Program-made: the position numbers and the translations under genes | The notes under the pieces: model-generated | The model's database searches: none | The model's input: the letters and a program-made list of their open reading frames with translations, nothing else | Told to the model about the DNA's origin: nothing | Part shown: positions 32,925 through 41,934 of the stretch, one piece after another | Numbering within the stretch: the stretch's first letter is position 1 | Layout: the number at the start of each line of letters is the position of its first letter | Assembly: GCA_944324285.1 (NCBI GenBank) | Contig: CALUVR010000001.1 | Coordinates: forward strand, 62,001-126,000 | DNA: 64,000 nt | Source of the DNA: Candidatus Gastranaerophilales bacterium | GTDB taxonomy: Bacteria; Cyanobacteriota; Vampirovibrionia; Gastranaerophilales; Gastranaerophilaceae | Reading direction: 5' to 3'

Positions 32925-33318
32925 AGTAATGGCGCTCGATATAGGAACAAAACGAATAGGAATAGCTCTCAGCGATTATCTTTTAATGCTGGCAAACGGA
33001 CATTCTTGCATCTCAAGAAACCCAGAAAAAGAGGCTGTCGACAAAATTCTAAAAATTGCAAAAGAAAACAATGTAAAAAAAATAGTAGTCGGCGTTCCTT
33101 TGAATATGGACGGAACAAAAGGGTTTCAGGCAGATGATTGTATAAATTTTTCAAAACTTCTGAAAGATTATGAGATAATATACGAAGATGAACGACTCAC
33201 ATCTGATACTGCAGAAGAAAATTTAAGAAATAAAAAAATAGACTTCAAAAAAAACAAAGGACTGGTTGATATTGAAAGTGCTTGTATTATACTGGAACAG
33301 TACCTGTCAAGAAAATAA
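32917..33318 (+). CDS. ruvX: YqgF/RuvX-family putative Holliday junction resolvase
   Basis: 133 aa with an RNase H-like fold. MALDIGTKRIGIALSD carries the first catalytic Asp, VVGVPLNMDGTKG is the second block, YEDERLTS the third, and VDIESACIILEQYL supplies the last Asp. In E. coli YqgF is linked to 16S rRNA 5'-end processing and in other bacteria to junction resolution; the two cannot be told apart by sequence. Full length, 8-base overlap with the upstream gene. Confidence 0.9.
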   Translation: MYKVMALDIGTKRIGIALSDYLLMLANGHSCISRNPEKEAVDKILKIAKENNVKKIVVGVPLNMDGTKGFQADDCINFSKLLKDYEIIYEDERLTSDTAEENLRNKKIDFKKNKGLVDIESACIILEQYLSRK

Positions 33319-33336
33319 AAAAGAAAGAGGACAAAA

Positions 33337-33618
33337 ATGGCAAAAGAAAAAGAAAATGATCAATTAATCGAAACAGTTGATGAAAACGGCAACGTTATCA
33401 CATTTGAACTTTTTGACATTGTAGAAGTAGACGAACAGGAATACGCGCTCCTTCTTCCGACTGATGCGGAAGCCGGCGATGAAGATGAAATTGTTCTGAT
33501 GAGATTAACAAAAGACGGAGAAGATTATATATTTGAGACAATCGACGATGATGCTGAATTTGAAAAAGTAGCGTCTTATGTCGAAAGTCTGGAAGATGAA
33601 GCACAAGACGAGGAATAA
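33337..33618 (+). CDS. DUF1292 acidic protein
   Basis: 93 aa, strongly acidic. Residues 13-70 (VDENGNVITFELFDIVEVDEQEYALLLP...DEIVLMRL) match the DUF1292/YrzB family. In Firmicutes these genes also sit directly beside ruvX (yrrK-yrzB), and the same pairing is seen here. The function is unknown; a small beta-rich fold is expected. AAGAGG SD, and 3 bases before the next start. Confidence 0.85.
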   Translation: MAKEKENDQLIETVDENGNVITFELFDIVEVDEQEYALLLPTDAEAGDEDEIVLMRLTKDGEDYIFETIDDDAEFEKVASYVESLEDEAQDEE

Positions 33619-33621
33619 GAT

Positions 33622-34977
33622 TTGTTTGAAAAGTTTACGGAAAAAGCAATAAATGTAGTGGCAGAAGCCCAAAAAATTGCAGAAGAAATGCAGTCCGAGT
33701 ATATTTTATCGGAACATCTTCTCCTTGCACTTGTAAGGGAAGCTAAAGGCGTTTCTTTGAAGATTTTTAAAATGTACAATATAACTTATGAAAATCTTTA
33801 TGAAGAAATAAGTAAAACAGTAGAAATTACAGAAAAAATCCACAATAATGCCAAAGCTAATTTCAGCCACCACGTAAAAAATATATTGAAACGAACACTT
33901 GATTTAGCTAATAAATCGGGCAATCCGTCAATTTTATACGAACATTTATTCCTTGCCGTAATTACGGATAAGCATTCAAATAATGTTAAAACATTAGAAA
34001 AAATGGGGTTTGATGTCTATACGGCAAAATCACTGCTGGAAAAACTTGTCCAGAAAAAGATAAAGCGGCTTTATCATCCGGAAATTGATGAGAATAAAGA
34101 GAATAAACTACCGGATGAACATACCGGAGATCTCTTTGACAGTGCGGAATCTGCAAAAGTTTTTGAGCGTGCTGTAGCGAAACTTTCAGCTTCAAATTAT
34201 GAAATTCTCGGCACAGAACAGATTATATCGTCCATTCTGGAAGATAAAGACTCAGAACTTTCAAAAATCCTTGCGCAAAACGGGGTAACTGCGGAAGATT
34301 TTGAAGAAAAACTGGAAAATATTCAATCACGTCAGGCTGAATATGAAGGCAAGCAGATAATCTTTACGCCGAACGCCTTCACAACAATGAATATGGCGCT
34401 TCAAACAGCTAAAGAATTAGGTTCCTCAGTTGTTTTACCGGAACACATTGTCCTCGGGGTTCTGAAAACCAAGAAGGGGCTCGCTTATGAGATTTTTAAG
34501 GAATTGAAAATCTCAGATGATGATTTGGCACACAGTATTATAAAACCAATTGAAAAACAAATGCCGGAAACGCTTACAATACTTCGTCTTGCAAAAGAAG
34601 AAGCTCGCAGACTCGGTCGTAATGTCGTCGGGACAGAGATGTTTCTTTTAGGAATCTTAGGTGAAGCAACAGGCGTTGGTGCGCAGGTTCTGGCGGAACT
34701 TGAAATAAATATACGGGACGCAAGAAAAGTTGTGGAATCCTTAATCGGTTTCGGCAACGAATACTATGACAGGGAAATAGTATTTACTCAAAGAGCAAAA
34801 AGGGTACTGGAAGCAGCGTGGGAATTTGCCAAAAAAGAGCACAAATCCAGAATTGAATCATCGCACATGCTCCTTGCGCTCACAACCGAACCGACAAGTG
34901 TTGCAATGAAAGTCCTTGAACAGTTAGGCGTTGATGCCGTTGAAATAAAAGAAGGCATTAAAAAGTTTCAACAATGA
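33622..34977 (+). CDS. Six-repeat Clp N-domain protein without AAA+ modules
   Basis: 451 aa starting with TTG (GAGGA SD). It opens FEKFTEKAINVVAEAQKIA, the classic ClpC/ClpA N-domain start. Six Clp repeats can be marked at about 1-65, 75-140, 170-235, 250-310, 320-380 and 385-450, each with an EHLLLAL/EHIVLGV/TEMFLLG/SHMLLAL-type segment. This amounts to three tandem double N-domains. No Walker A/B or ClpP-binding loop exists, so it cannot unfold proteins by itself. It may bind ClpC substrates or arginine-phosphorylated proteins and present or withhold them. Its stop overlaps tilS by 4 bases. Confidence 0.8.
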   Translation: MFEKFTEKAINVVAEAQKIAEEMQSEYILSEHLLLALVREAKGVSLKIFKMYNITYENLYEEISKTVEITEKIHNNAKANFSHHVKNILKRTLDLANKSGNPSILYEHLFLAVITDKHSNNVKTLEKMGFDVYTAKSLLEKLVQKKIKRLYHPEIDENKENKLPDEHTGDLFDSAESAKVFERAVAKLSASNYEILGTEQIISSILEDKDSELSKILAQNGVTAEDFEEKLENIQSRQAEYEGKQIIFTPNAFTTMNMALQTAKELGSSVVLPEHIVLGVLKTKKGLAYEIFKELKISDDDLAHSIIKPIEKQMPETLTILRLAKEEARRLGRNVVGTEMFLLGILGEATGVGAQVLAELEINIRDARKVVESLIGFGNEYYDREIVFTQRAKRVLEAAWEFAKKEHKSRIESSHMLLALTTEPTSVAMKVLEQLGVDAVEIKEGIKKFQQ

Positions 34978-36281
34978 ACATTACAGAAACCGTAAAAAGT
35001 TTTTTGAAAAAATATGAGCTTGAAAATAAAAAAATATTGATAGGATTTTCGGGCGGATGTGATTCTCTGTGTCTTTTAAATATTCTGTATAAATTTGGTG
35101 CCTCAATTATTGCAATCCACCTGAACCACAACTGGCGCGGGGAGGAAAGCCTTCGTGACGAAAATTTTTGCCGAGATTTTTGTCTTAAAAACGGGATAGC
35201 ATTTTACGCGGAAACTCTTTCTTCTGATATTCCGCATACGGAAGCTGCGGCAAGAGAGGCAAGATACGATTTTTATAAAAGGTGTGCAGAAAAATTTAGT
35301 GCTGCAGCCATATTTACAGCACACAATTTTGATGATTTAGCGGAAACTGTCTTATACAGAATTATAAAAGGAACAGGGGTGACAGGGCTTTCTGCAATTT
35401 CAGAAAAGCGCGGAATGTTTTACCGCCCTTTTTTAGATATTACACGCGCTGAGATTGAAAAATATTGCGCTCAAAATAATCTGAAAGGGATTTTAGATAG
35501 TTCTAACGACAATGTTAAATATAAAAGAAACTTTATTAGGAAAAAATTAATTCCGCTTATTGCAGAGATTAATCCTAATTATCTTCATGCGCTTAACAAT
35601 CTTTCAAAAAATGCAGAAGAAACAAACGAAATTGTTAAAGAATATATGAGCAAAATCAAAGCTGAAACCGGTAATTCAACAGAGGTCTTTCTTCACCTCA
35701 AAACGCCGGCTCAGAACTACTTAATCCATGAATTCTTCATACAAAATAACCTTGAATACGACAGGGAAAAAATTACCTCTATTGTTGATTTTATTAAAGA
35801 AAACGGTTTATCAAAATCAGGTAAAACAAAATCTGTCACAACTGATTTATGGATATTCGTAAACAGCAAAAAATTTGAATTTATAAAAAAGACAAGTCGC
35901 AATAAAATTGAAGTTAAAATTATGACAGAGGGTAGTTACGATTTCGGGGAATATGAATTTATAATTAAGCGTATAAATGAAAATCTCACGGAATTTCCAA
36001 AAGACAGTGAGATGAGAGCGTATGTGGAATTAAGTAATATAAATTTTACCCTGCGTAACAGAAAAGACGGCGATATAATCTATCCTCTCGGGGCGCATGG
36101 TTCACAGAAACTAAAAAAATACCTTAATGAAAAGAAAATCCCGAATCACGAAAAAGATTTAATTCCTTTGCTTTGCTGCGGTAAAGAAATTCTCTGGGCG
36201 GCAGGACTTGGTATAAGCGAAAAGATTAAAGTTGTAAATAAACCTACTCACATGATAAGATTAATAAAAAAGGAAGGTTAG
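34974..36281 (+). CDS. tilS: tRNA(Ile)-lysidine synthetase
   Basis: 435 aa. The N-type ATP PP-loop SGGCDS is at 26-31, followed by HLNHNWRG and AREARYDFYKR, then TAHNFDDLAETVLYRIIKGTG and NRDFIRK-like KRNFIRKKLIP. A C-terminal TilS domain (NRKDGDIIYPLG...LKKYLNEKKIP) is present. It modifies C34 of the tRNA-Ile CAU anticodon so AUA is read correctly, and is essential in most bacteria. It overlaps the Clp-N gene and is 1 base ahead of hpt; the tilS-hpt pairing is common. Confidence 0.95.
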   Translation: MNITETVKSFLKKYELENKKILIGFSGGCDSLCLLNILYKFGASIIAIHLNHNWRGEESLRDENFCRDFCLKNGIAFYAETLSSDIPHTEAAAREARYDFYKRCAEKFSAAAIFTAHNFDDLAETVLYRIIKGTGVTGLSAISEKRGMFYRPFLDITRAEIEKYCAQNNLKGILDSSNDNVKYKRNFIRKKLIPLIAEINPNYLHALNNLSKNAEETNEIVKEYMSKIKAETGNSTEVFLHLKTPAQNYLIHEFFIQNNLEYDREKITSIVDFIKENGLSKSGKTKSVTTDLWIFVNSKKFEFIKKTSRNKIEVKIMTEGSYDFGEYEFIIKRINENLTEFPKDSEMRAYVELSNINFTLRNRKDGDIIYPLGAHGSQKLKKYLNEKKIPNHEKDLIPLLCCGKEILWAAGLGISEKIKVVNKPTHMIRLIKKEG

Positions 36282-36282
36282 A

Positions 36283-36807
36283 ATGAAGGTTGAAGATTTA
36301 AAAATACTTTTTAGCGAAAACGAAATTCAAAACAAAATAAAAGAACTCGCGGATGAAATGAATAAATTTTATAATGGCGAAGAAGTTATTGCAATCTGTG
36401 TATTAAAAGGTGCTGTAATGTTTGCAACAGATCTTGTTAAACATTTGAATATGCCTTTGAAAATGGAATTTATAAGACTTTCCAGCTACGGGACAGGATT
36501 TAATACATCGGGAAAAGTAAATGCAGTTGATATTTCACTTCCTGATTTGAACGGTAAAAATGTTCTTATTATAGAAGATATTGTCGACACTGGCTTAACA
36601 GCAAAATTTTTAATGGATTTTATGAATACAAATTTCCACACAAAATCTACTAAATTCTGCTCGCTTCTTGATAAAAAAATTACGCGTAAAACTGAAATTG
36701 AACCTGATTACTACGGTTTTGAGATTGATGATAAATTTGTTGTCGGCTACGGTCTTGATTACGAAGGCTACATGAGAAATTTAAGATTCATAGGTTATAA
36801 GGAATAA
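36283..36807 (+). CDS. hpt: Hypoxanthine phosphoribosyltransferase
   Basis: 174 aa type I PRTase. The PRPP-binding motif VLIIEDIVDTGLTA is at 94-107, VLKGAVMFATDLVKHL and the flexible loop SSYGTGF precede it, and FVVGYGLDYEGYMRNL forms the base-binding end. It salvages hypoxanthine and guanine to IMP/GMP. SD AAGGA; it follows tilS by one base and precedes the histidine kinase by 2 bases. Confidence 0.95.
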   Translation: MKVEDLKILFSENEIQNKIKELADEMNKFYNGEEVIAICVLKGAVMFATDLVKHLNMPLKMEFIRLSSYGTGFNTSGKVNAVDISLPDLNGKNVLIIEDIVDTGLTAKFLMDFMNTNFHTKSTKFCSLLDKKITRKTEIEPDYYGFEIDDKFVVGYGLDYEGYMRNLRFIGYKE

Positions 36808-36809
36808 TT

Positions 36810-37907
36810 TTGGATAATTTTTACGAAAAATCAATAAAAAAACTAAAAAATTTTTATGATATTAATCCTAAAGATACCGCTTTTTATCTCAAAATCTTCA
36901 GGATTCTTTCTGAGATAATTCCTTTCAAATACGGGAAAATAATTTACCTGAATGGTGATGAAAATTCACCTGTATTTGAATTCGGCAAAATTTACAGTTA
37001 CCGTGAAAAAGCTCGTCAAATGCTAAAGATTAACAATCTGCCTTACGGGTATGTAGAAATTTTCAGAAATGAGAAGTTTACGAAAAGTGAGCTTCTTGTT
37101 TTTGAAACCTGTGCTGCTGCTATTTCAAATATAATAAAGGAGGCAGAGTTAAATTCCATAATAAAAACCCAGCTGTTAACTCTTCAGGAGGGAATTTCAG
37201 CGAAAACAAAGGCATACGAAAAGATTTCAGAAACCGAAAGAATTAAAAATCAATTTATAGCAAATGTGTCCCATGAGTTACGCTCGCCGTTAAATTCTAT
37301 TCTTGGCTTTACTGAACTTTTAAGTTCTCAATTTGTAGGTGTTTTAAATGAAAAACAGCTTGAGTACGTTGAAGATATACGTATTGCAGGGTTGCATCTG
37401 CTGAATATGATTAATGAAATCCTTGACATGTCAAAAATTGAAGCAGGCAGTCTGTCGCTTAATGTTACAAAATTTAATCTAAATGACAACTTGCAAGAGG
37501 TTTTAAATATCCTATCACCTCTTTATATGAAGAAAAGACAACGCGTTTTATTAATTATTGATAAACCTCTTGAGATTGCTGCAGATTACCAAAAAATCCA
37601 GCAAATAATGTTTAATCTATTAAGTAATGCAATAAAATTTACTCCTGACTGCGGTAAAATTGAACTATCAGCAGTCAGAAAGAAAAATTTTATATTTATA
37701 TCTGTGAAAGATTCGGGCTGCGGTATTCCAAAAAAATATCACAAAAAAATATTTAATAAATTCGAACAACTGAATGAAACCCCTAATTCTACAGGATTAG
37801 GGCTTACAATAACTTCTGAACTCGTAAAATTACATGGCGGAAAAATATCTGTTGTCAGTGAGATTGATAAAGGTGCTGAATTCATAATAAAGATACCTGA
37901 AATATAA
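36810..37907 (+). CDS. Sensor histidine kinase, orphan
   Basis: 365 aa starting with TTG (AAGGAAT SD). The first 125 residues form a GAF-like sensory region with no membrane segment. A helical linker leads to the HisKA box NVSHELRSPLNSILGF with His155. The ATPase domain shows NLLSNAIKFTP (N box), DSGCGIPKKY (G1), FEQLNE and STGLGLTI (G2). No response regulator gene is near. A cytoplasmic signal is implied. It is a member of the long operon. Confidence 0.9.
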   Translation: MDNFYEKSIKKLKNFYDINPKDTAFYLKIFRILSEIIPFKYGKIIYLNGDENSPVFEFGKIYSYREKARQMLKINNLPYGYVEIFRNEKFTKSELLVFETCAAAISNIIKEAELNSIIKTQLLTLQEGISAKTKAYEKISETERIKNQFIANVSHELRSPLNSILGFTELLSSQFVGVLNEKQLEYVEDIRIAGLHLLNMINEILDMSKIEAGSLSLNVTKFNLNDNLQEVLNILSPLYMKKRQRVLLIIDKPLEIAADYQKIQQIMFNLLSNAIKFTPDCGKIELSAVRKKNFIFISVKDSGCGIPKKYHKKIFNKFEQLNETPNSTGLGLTITSELVKLHGGKISVVSEIDKGAEFIIKIPEI

Positions 37908-37967
37908 AAGTTGTTTTTTTTAGAAAAAAATGTTAAAATAGAAAATATAGTAAACGGGAGGTATGAC

Positions 37968-38687
37968 GTGGCGTCAATAAAAGAAGCTTATGACAGTACA
38001 ATAGGGGAAAGCTTTACAGGGTTGAAGCTTATATTATGGGCAATTCCATTGTTTATATGCAGGGGACTGTTCCTTGATAATAATTTTGGCTTATTGACTG
38101 TTGTTGGTTCTGTATTTGGGCTTTTGCTTATAGGCTTTTTAACGGAATCCGCACATAATACTATTGCAAAAAAATCTGAATTGATTCCGGGTATAAATTT
38201 GCTATCAATGGCATGGACGGGGATTAAGACTATTCTTGCAATGGCTATGTCTGTCGGTATAGCTTATATCCTTAATCTGATTATTACAGGATTTGTAAAG
38301 ATTGAAGATCCGACATTTCACATGACGATTGATATTTTTGTCTGGTTTTTTGTTGTTGCTTTGCCTGTGTCTACATATCTTATTTACATAAGGCGTTTAA
38401 ATGTTTTTGAGGCGTTTAATCTGAAAAAAATATTCGTAGCTTACGGTGAAGCCTTTTTAGCTTTCGCTTATTTAGTTGTACAGATGTTCATTATAGCTCT
38501 TATTGTTGTCGGATTTATTACATATATGTTCTGGCTGTTCGTAGGGCTTGATAATGCAATTATCAATTTTATATGGTGTATTGCAGTTATGTATAATCTT
38601 ACTGTTATGGCGAATTACCTTGCGCAGTTGAGTGAAGAAATCTTTACTTTCAGAGAAAAAGAAGAAATTAAGAAAACAACATACTAA
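37968..38687 (+). CDS. Polytopic membrane protein, last gene of the operon (239 aa)
   Basis: Start GTG at 37968 chosen because GGGAGG is 8 bases upstream; a TTG at 37911 would have its start abutting the kinase stop and no SD. Six hydrophobic segments are seen (for example LILWAIPLFICRG, LLTVVGSVFGLLLIGFL, VAYGEAFLAFAYLVVQM). No transporter or enzyme motif is visible; the family is not recognised. The C-terminus is charged (FTFREKEEIKKTTY). Confidence 0.65.
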   Translation: MASIKEAYDSTIGESFTGLKLILWAIPLFICRGLFLDNNFGLLTVVGSVFGLLLIGFLTESAHNTIAKKSELIPGINLLSMAWTGIKTILAMAMSVGIAYILNLIITGFVKIEDPTFHMTIDIFVWFFVVALPVSTYLIYIRRLNVFEAFNLKKIFVAYGEAFLAFAYLVVQMFIIALIVVGFITYMFWLFVGLDNAIINFIWCIAVMYNLTVMANYLAQLSEEIFTFREKEEIKKTTY

Positions 38688-38809
38688 ATACTATGTAGGC
38701 TGTTATGATAAAAAGCGGCGAATTTATGCAGGAAAACAGCTTGTGATTGAATATAAATGAAAAAAAACGGTTTTTGAGAGGACGTTCGTAACTTTAATGG
38801 CGTAGTATC

Positions 38810-40801
38810 TTACTTTTTAGTCACCATTTCCCGTAGTTTTTTAAGTTTGTCGCGAATTTCCGCGGCACGTTCAAAATCGAGGATTTTAGCTGCTTTATGC
38901 ATATCTTTTTCAAGTTTGTCTATGAGTTTCGGCAAATCTTTTTGCTCAACCCCTAGGTCAACCATTTCTTCCGCCACAATATCTTCAAGGTCTCTGTAGC
39001 TGGCAACAAGCGAAAGAAGATTATTTTCAATCGGCTTTTTAATAGTTTGAGGAACAATTCCGTATTTTTTATTATATGCAAGCTGTATTTCTCTTCGGCG
39101 TTCGGTTTCATCAATTGCAGCCTGCATAGAATCAGTAATTTTGTCGGCATACATAATAACCTCCCCGCAAGCATTACGTGCAGCACGACCTATTGTCTGG
39201 ATTAAACTTGTTTCTGAGCGCAAAAATCCTTCCTTATCAGCATCCATAATTGCGACAAGCGATACTTCAGGGATATCCAAGCCTTCTCTCAAAAGGTTTA
39301 CACCGATAAGAACATCAAATTCACCAAGTCTTAAATCACGCAAGATTTCAACTCGTTCAAGTGATTGAATTTCGCTGTGCAAATATCTTACTCTGATACC
39401 TTCCTGTATAAAGAAATCCGTCAAATCCTCCGCCATACGCTTTGTAAGCGTTGTAATAAGTACGCGTTCGTTTTTATCCGCACGCTTTTTAATCTCTTCT
39501 TTTAAGTCATTAATCTGAGTATCAATCGGTCTTACATGGATCTTCGGATCAACCAAGCCTGTCGGTCTGATAATCTGTTCAACAAGCTGTTGAGAAGTTT
39601 TTCGCTCAAATTCACCTGGAGTTGCCGAGATATAAATTTTCTGACCTACTTTAGAGAAAAATTCATCACTTGTCAGAGGTCTGTTATCTTTTGCACACGG
39701 AAGTCTAAATCCGTATTTAATAAGAGTATCTTTTCTTGCGGCATCACCGTGGCTCATACCTTTTAATTGCGGAAGCGTGACATGAGATTCATCAATAACA
39801 GTCAAAAAATCACCTTGAAAATAATCAAGAAGAGTTGCGGGATGAGAGCCTGGCGGGCGGCGTTCTATTATTCTGGAATAATTTTCAATTCCGGAGCAAT
39901 ATCCCATTTCCTTAATCATTTCCATATCATATTTTACACGCTGCTCAAGTCTTTGAGCTTCAATAAGTTTATTCTCTGCGTTAAGCTCTGCAAGTCGCTG
40001 CTGCAATTCCTGACGAATTAACCCTAAGGTTTCATCAACATCATCGTCGTATGAAAGATAGTGAACAGCCGGATAAATCACAACTTTTTCCGGCATTTCA
40101 AGAATTTCCCCTGAGACATTATCAATTCTGACTATTTTTTCTATCTCGTCCCCGAAAAAGTAAATTCTAGTCACAATCTTTTCATAAGCCGGCATGATTT
40201 CCACAATATCCCCGCGTACTCTGAATGTTGACCTTTCTAATACCAAATCATTACGCGTATATTGAGTTGTGACAAGATGGTTTAAAAGCGCATCTCTATC
40301 AACTTCATCGCCAACTTTTAATTCTACAGAACCTCTGAAATAATTTTCAGGCAGCCCCAAACCGTATATGCAGCTAACAGAAGCGATAATGATTACGTCG
40401 TTTCTTTCATAGAGGCTTCTTGTGGAATTGTGGCGCAAACGGTCAATCTCATCATTTATTGAAGCTGATTTTTCTATATAGGTATCAGTCCTCGGTATAT
40501 ATGCTTCAGGCTGATAATAGTCATAATAACTTATAAAGTATTCAACTGCATTATCAGGAAAAAGTTCTTTAAACTCGTTATAAAGCTGTGCTGCAAGAGT
40601 TTTGTTGTGAGCAATAATTAATGTAGGCTTCTGTACCTGTTCAATTACGTTTGCAATTGTAAAAGTTTTCCCCGAACCTGTTATCCCAAGGAGCGTCTGG
40701 GCGTCATATCCTGCTAAAAGTCCCTCCGTTAACTGTTTTATGGCTTTTGGCTGATCCCCTGAGGGTAAATATTTTGAATGAATTTTAAATCTTCGTTCCA
40801 T
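38810..40801 (-). CDS. uvrB: Excinuclease ABC subunit B
   Basis: 663 aa DNA repair helicase-like subunit. Walker A is GITGSGKT near residue 40; the beta-hairpin region [23 protein letters not shown] (motif II region), [10 protein letters not shown] and [23 protein letters not shown] (motifs V/VI) are all present. The UVR domain is at the end ([23 protein letters not shown]). It verifies bulky lesions with UvrA and positions UvrC. No SD is obvious before the ATG. Single gene. Confidence 0.97.
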   Translation of the reverse strand: MERRFKIHSKYLPSGDQPKAIKQLTEGLLAGYDAQTLLGITGSGKTFTIANVIEQVQKPTLIIAHNKTLAAQLYNEFKELFPDNAVEYFISYYDYYQPEAYIPRTDTYIEKSASINDEIDRLRHNSTRSLYERNDVIIIASVSCIYGLGLPENYFRGSVELKVGDEVDRDALLNHLVTTQYTRNDLVLERSTFRVRGDIVEIMPAYEKIVTRIYFFGDEIEKIVRIDNVSGEILEMPEKVVIYPAVHYLSYDDDVDETLGLIRQELQQRLAELNAENKLIEAQRLEQRVKYDMEMIKEMGYCSGIENYSRIIERRPPGSHPATLLDYFQGDFLTVIDESHVTLPQLKGMSHGDAARKDTLIKYGFRLPCAKDNRPLTSDEFFSKVGQKIYISATPGEFERKTSQQLVEQIIRPTGLVDPKIHVRPIDTQINDLKEEIKKRADKNERVLITTLTKRMAEDLTDFFIQEGIRVRYLHSEIQSLERVEILRDLRLGEFDVLIGVNLLREGLDIPEVSLVAIMDADKEGFLRSETSLIQTIGRAARNACGEVIMYADKITDSMQAAIDETERRREIQLAYNKKYGIVPQTIKKPIENNLLSLVASYRDLEDIVAEEMVDLGVEQKDLPKLIDKLEKDMHKAAKILDFERAAEIRDKLKKLREMVTKK

Positions 40802-40888
40802 AACAAAATTTTATCCCAAAGTATTTTAATAGCAAATTTTTTCTTTCAGAAATTATTATATAATAGATTTAAATAAGGAATATTCCAA

Positions 40889-41884
40889 TTGATTTATCCG
40901 GTAGAATTCGGCTCGCAGAATAAAAAGCCTGAAACCTCACAAAATAAACAGAATAACAAAAAATACCACGATCCTCTAAATCAAAAATGGATGGTGGCGC
41001 TATCGTATTCAAACGAAATAGGTGCTGCCATATATGAAATTGCACCGAAATTAAGCCAAATTTTATGGATTCCGCCAATTATGTATCTTGGTGCGGATAT
41101 CTACGACAAATATAAAAATGACAGAAACCACTATGACCCTAGCCGGACACGAGCAGTAGAGCAGGCAATTTATCAAGGGTTAAGCAGTTTTATTTTTCCT
41201 GCTGTAGCAATTCTTGCAGGGCAAAACCTGACTTCTCCTATCGCAAAGTTATTGAATAAAGGATTAAGTGTCAACGCCAAAAAGGACACCCTGTTGCACA
41301 TGAGTAATGCGGTTGACCAGTGCGTCGGGGATATCTTTGATGATAAAGTAAAATTCAAGAAATTTTTTTCAGAATCTCTTGAAAATAAAATTCGTGCGTG
41401 CAAAAACGAAAAGCAGTCAGACCATTGGATAAAGAAGTTCTTTAAAAATTTAAGCGGCAGATACGCGCTTGCAAACTGTAAAAAGTCTAAAATAATGGAA
41501 TATGCAAATGAAAATATTGATATGCTGGTAAAGATTAAAGAAGATTTACAGGCAAAGAAAAAGCCTCCGGAAATTTCACTTGCAAGTTACAAAAAATACA
41601 TGCGCGAATATCCTGTATTAAAAGAAACTTACGGAGAAATATTTGCAAATAATGCGCTCAGATACTCATTAAAGACATATATTAATAAGCTCCAGTTTGC
41701 AAATAAGCTGCTAAAGACTATAGGCGGGCTTGTCGCTATGATTATCAGTATAAAACCGATTGATGCTTTTGTAAAAAAAGTTGTTATGCCAAACTATATT
41801 GACCCCGGAATAGAGAGATTTAATAAAGCTCTGATTGATTCCAGCAATCTGAAGAAGCATATTAAAAGAGAAAACCAGAAATAA
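40889..41884 (+). CDS. Lineage-specific protein with hydrophobic patches (331 aa)
   Basis: TTG start at 40889 with AAGGAA upstream. After a polar N-terminus (FGSQNKKPETSQNKQNNKK), three hydrophobic stretches occur: ISQILWIPPIMYLGA, FIFPAVAILAGQNL and GGLVAMIISI. Between them lie Lys-rich helices. A similar alternation of patches and basic helices is found in the 682-aa protein at 47904-49952, so they may be related. No family is recognised. Confidence 0.6.
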   Translation: MIYPVEFGSQNKKPETSQNKQNNKKYHDPLNQKWMVALSYSNEIGAAIYEIAPKLSQILWIPPIMYLGADIYDKYKNDRNHYDPSRTRAVEQAIYQGLSSFIFPAVAILAGQNLTSPIAKLLNKGLSVNAKKDTLLHMSNAVDQCVGDIFDDKVKFKKFFSESLENKIRACKNEKQSDHWIKKFFKNLSGRYALANCKKSKIMEYANENIDMLVKIKEDLQAKKKPPEISLASYKKYMREYPVLKETYGEIFANNALRYSLKTYINKLQFANKLLKTIGGLVAMIISIKPIDAFVKKVVMPNYIDPGIERFNKALIDSSNLKKHIKRENQK

Positions 41885-41934
41885 AGTATTATTTTTAATT
41901 TTTTATTATATAATAGTGTTATTGGGTCATAGTT

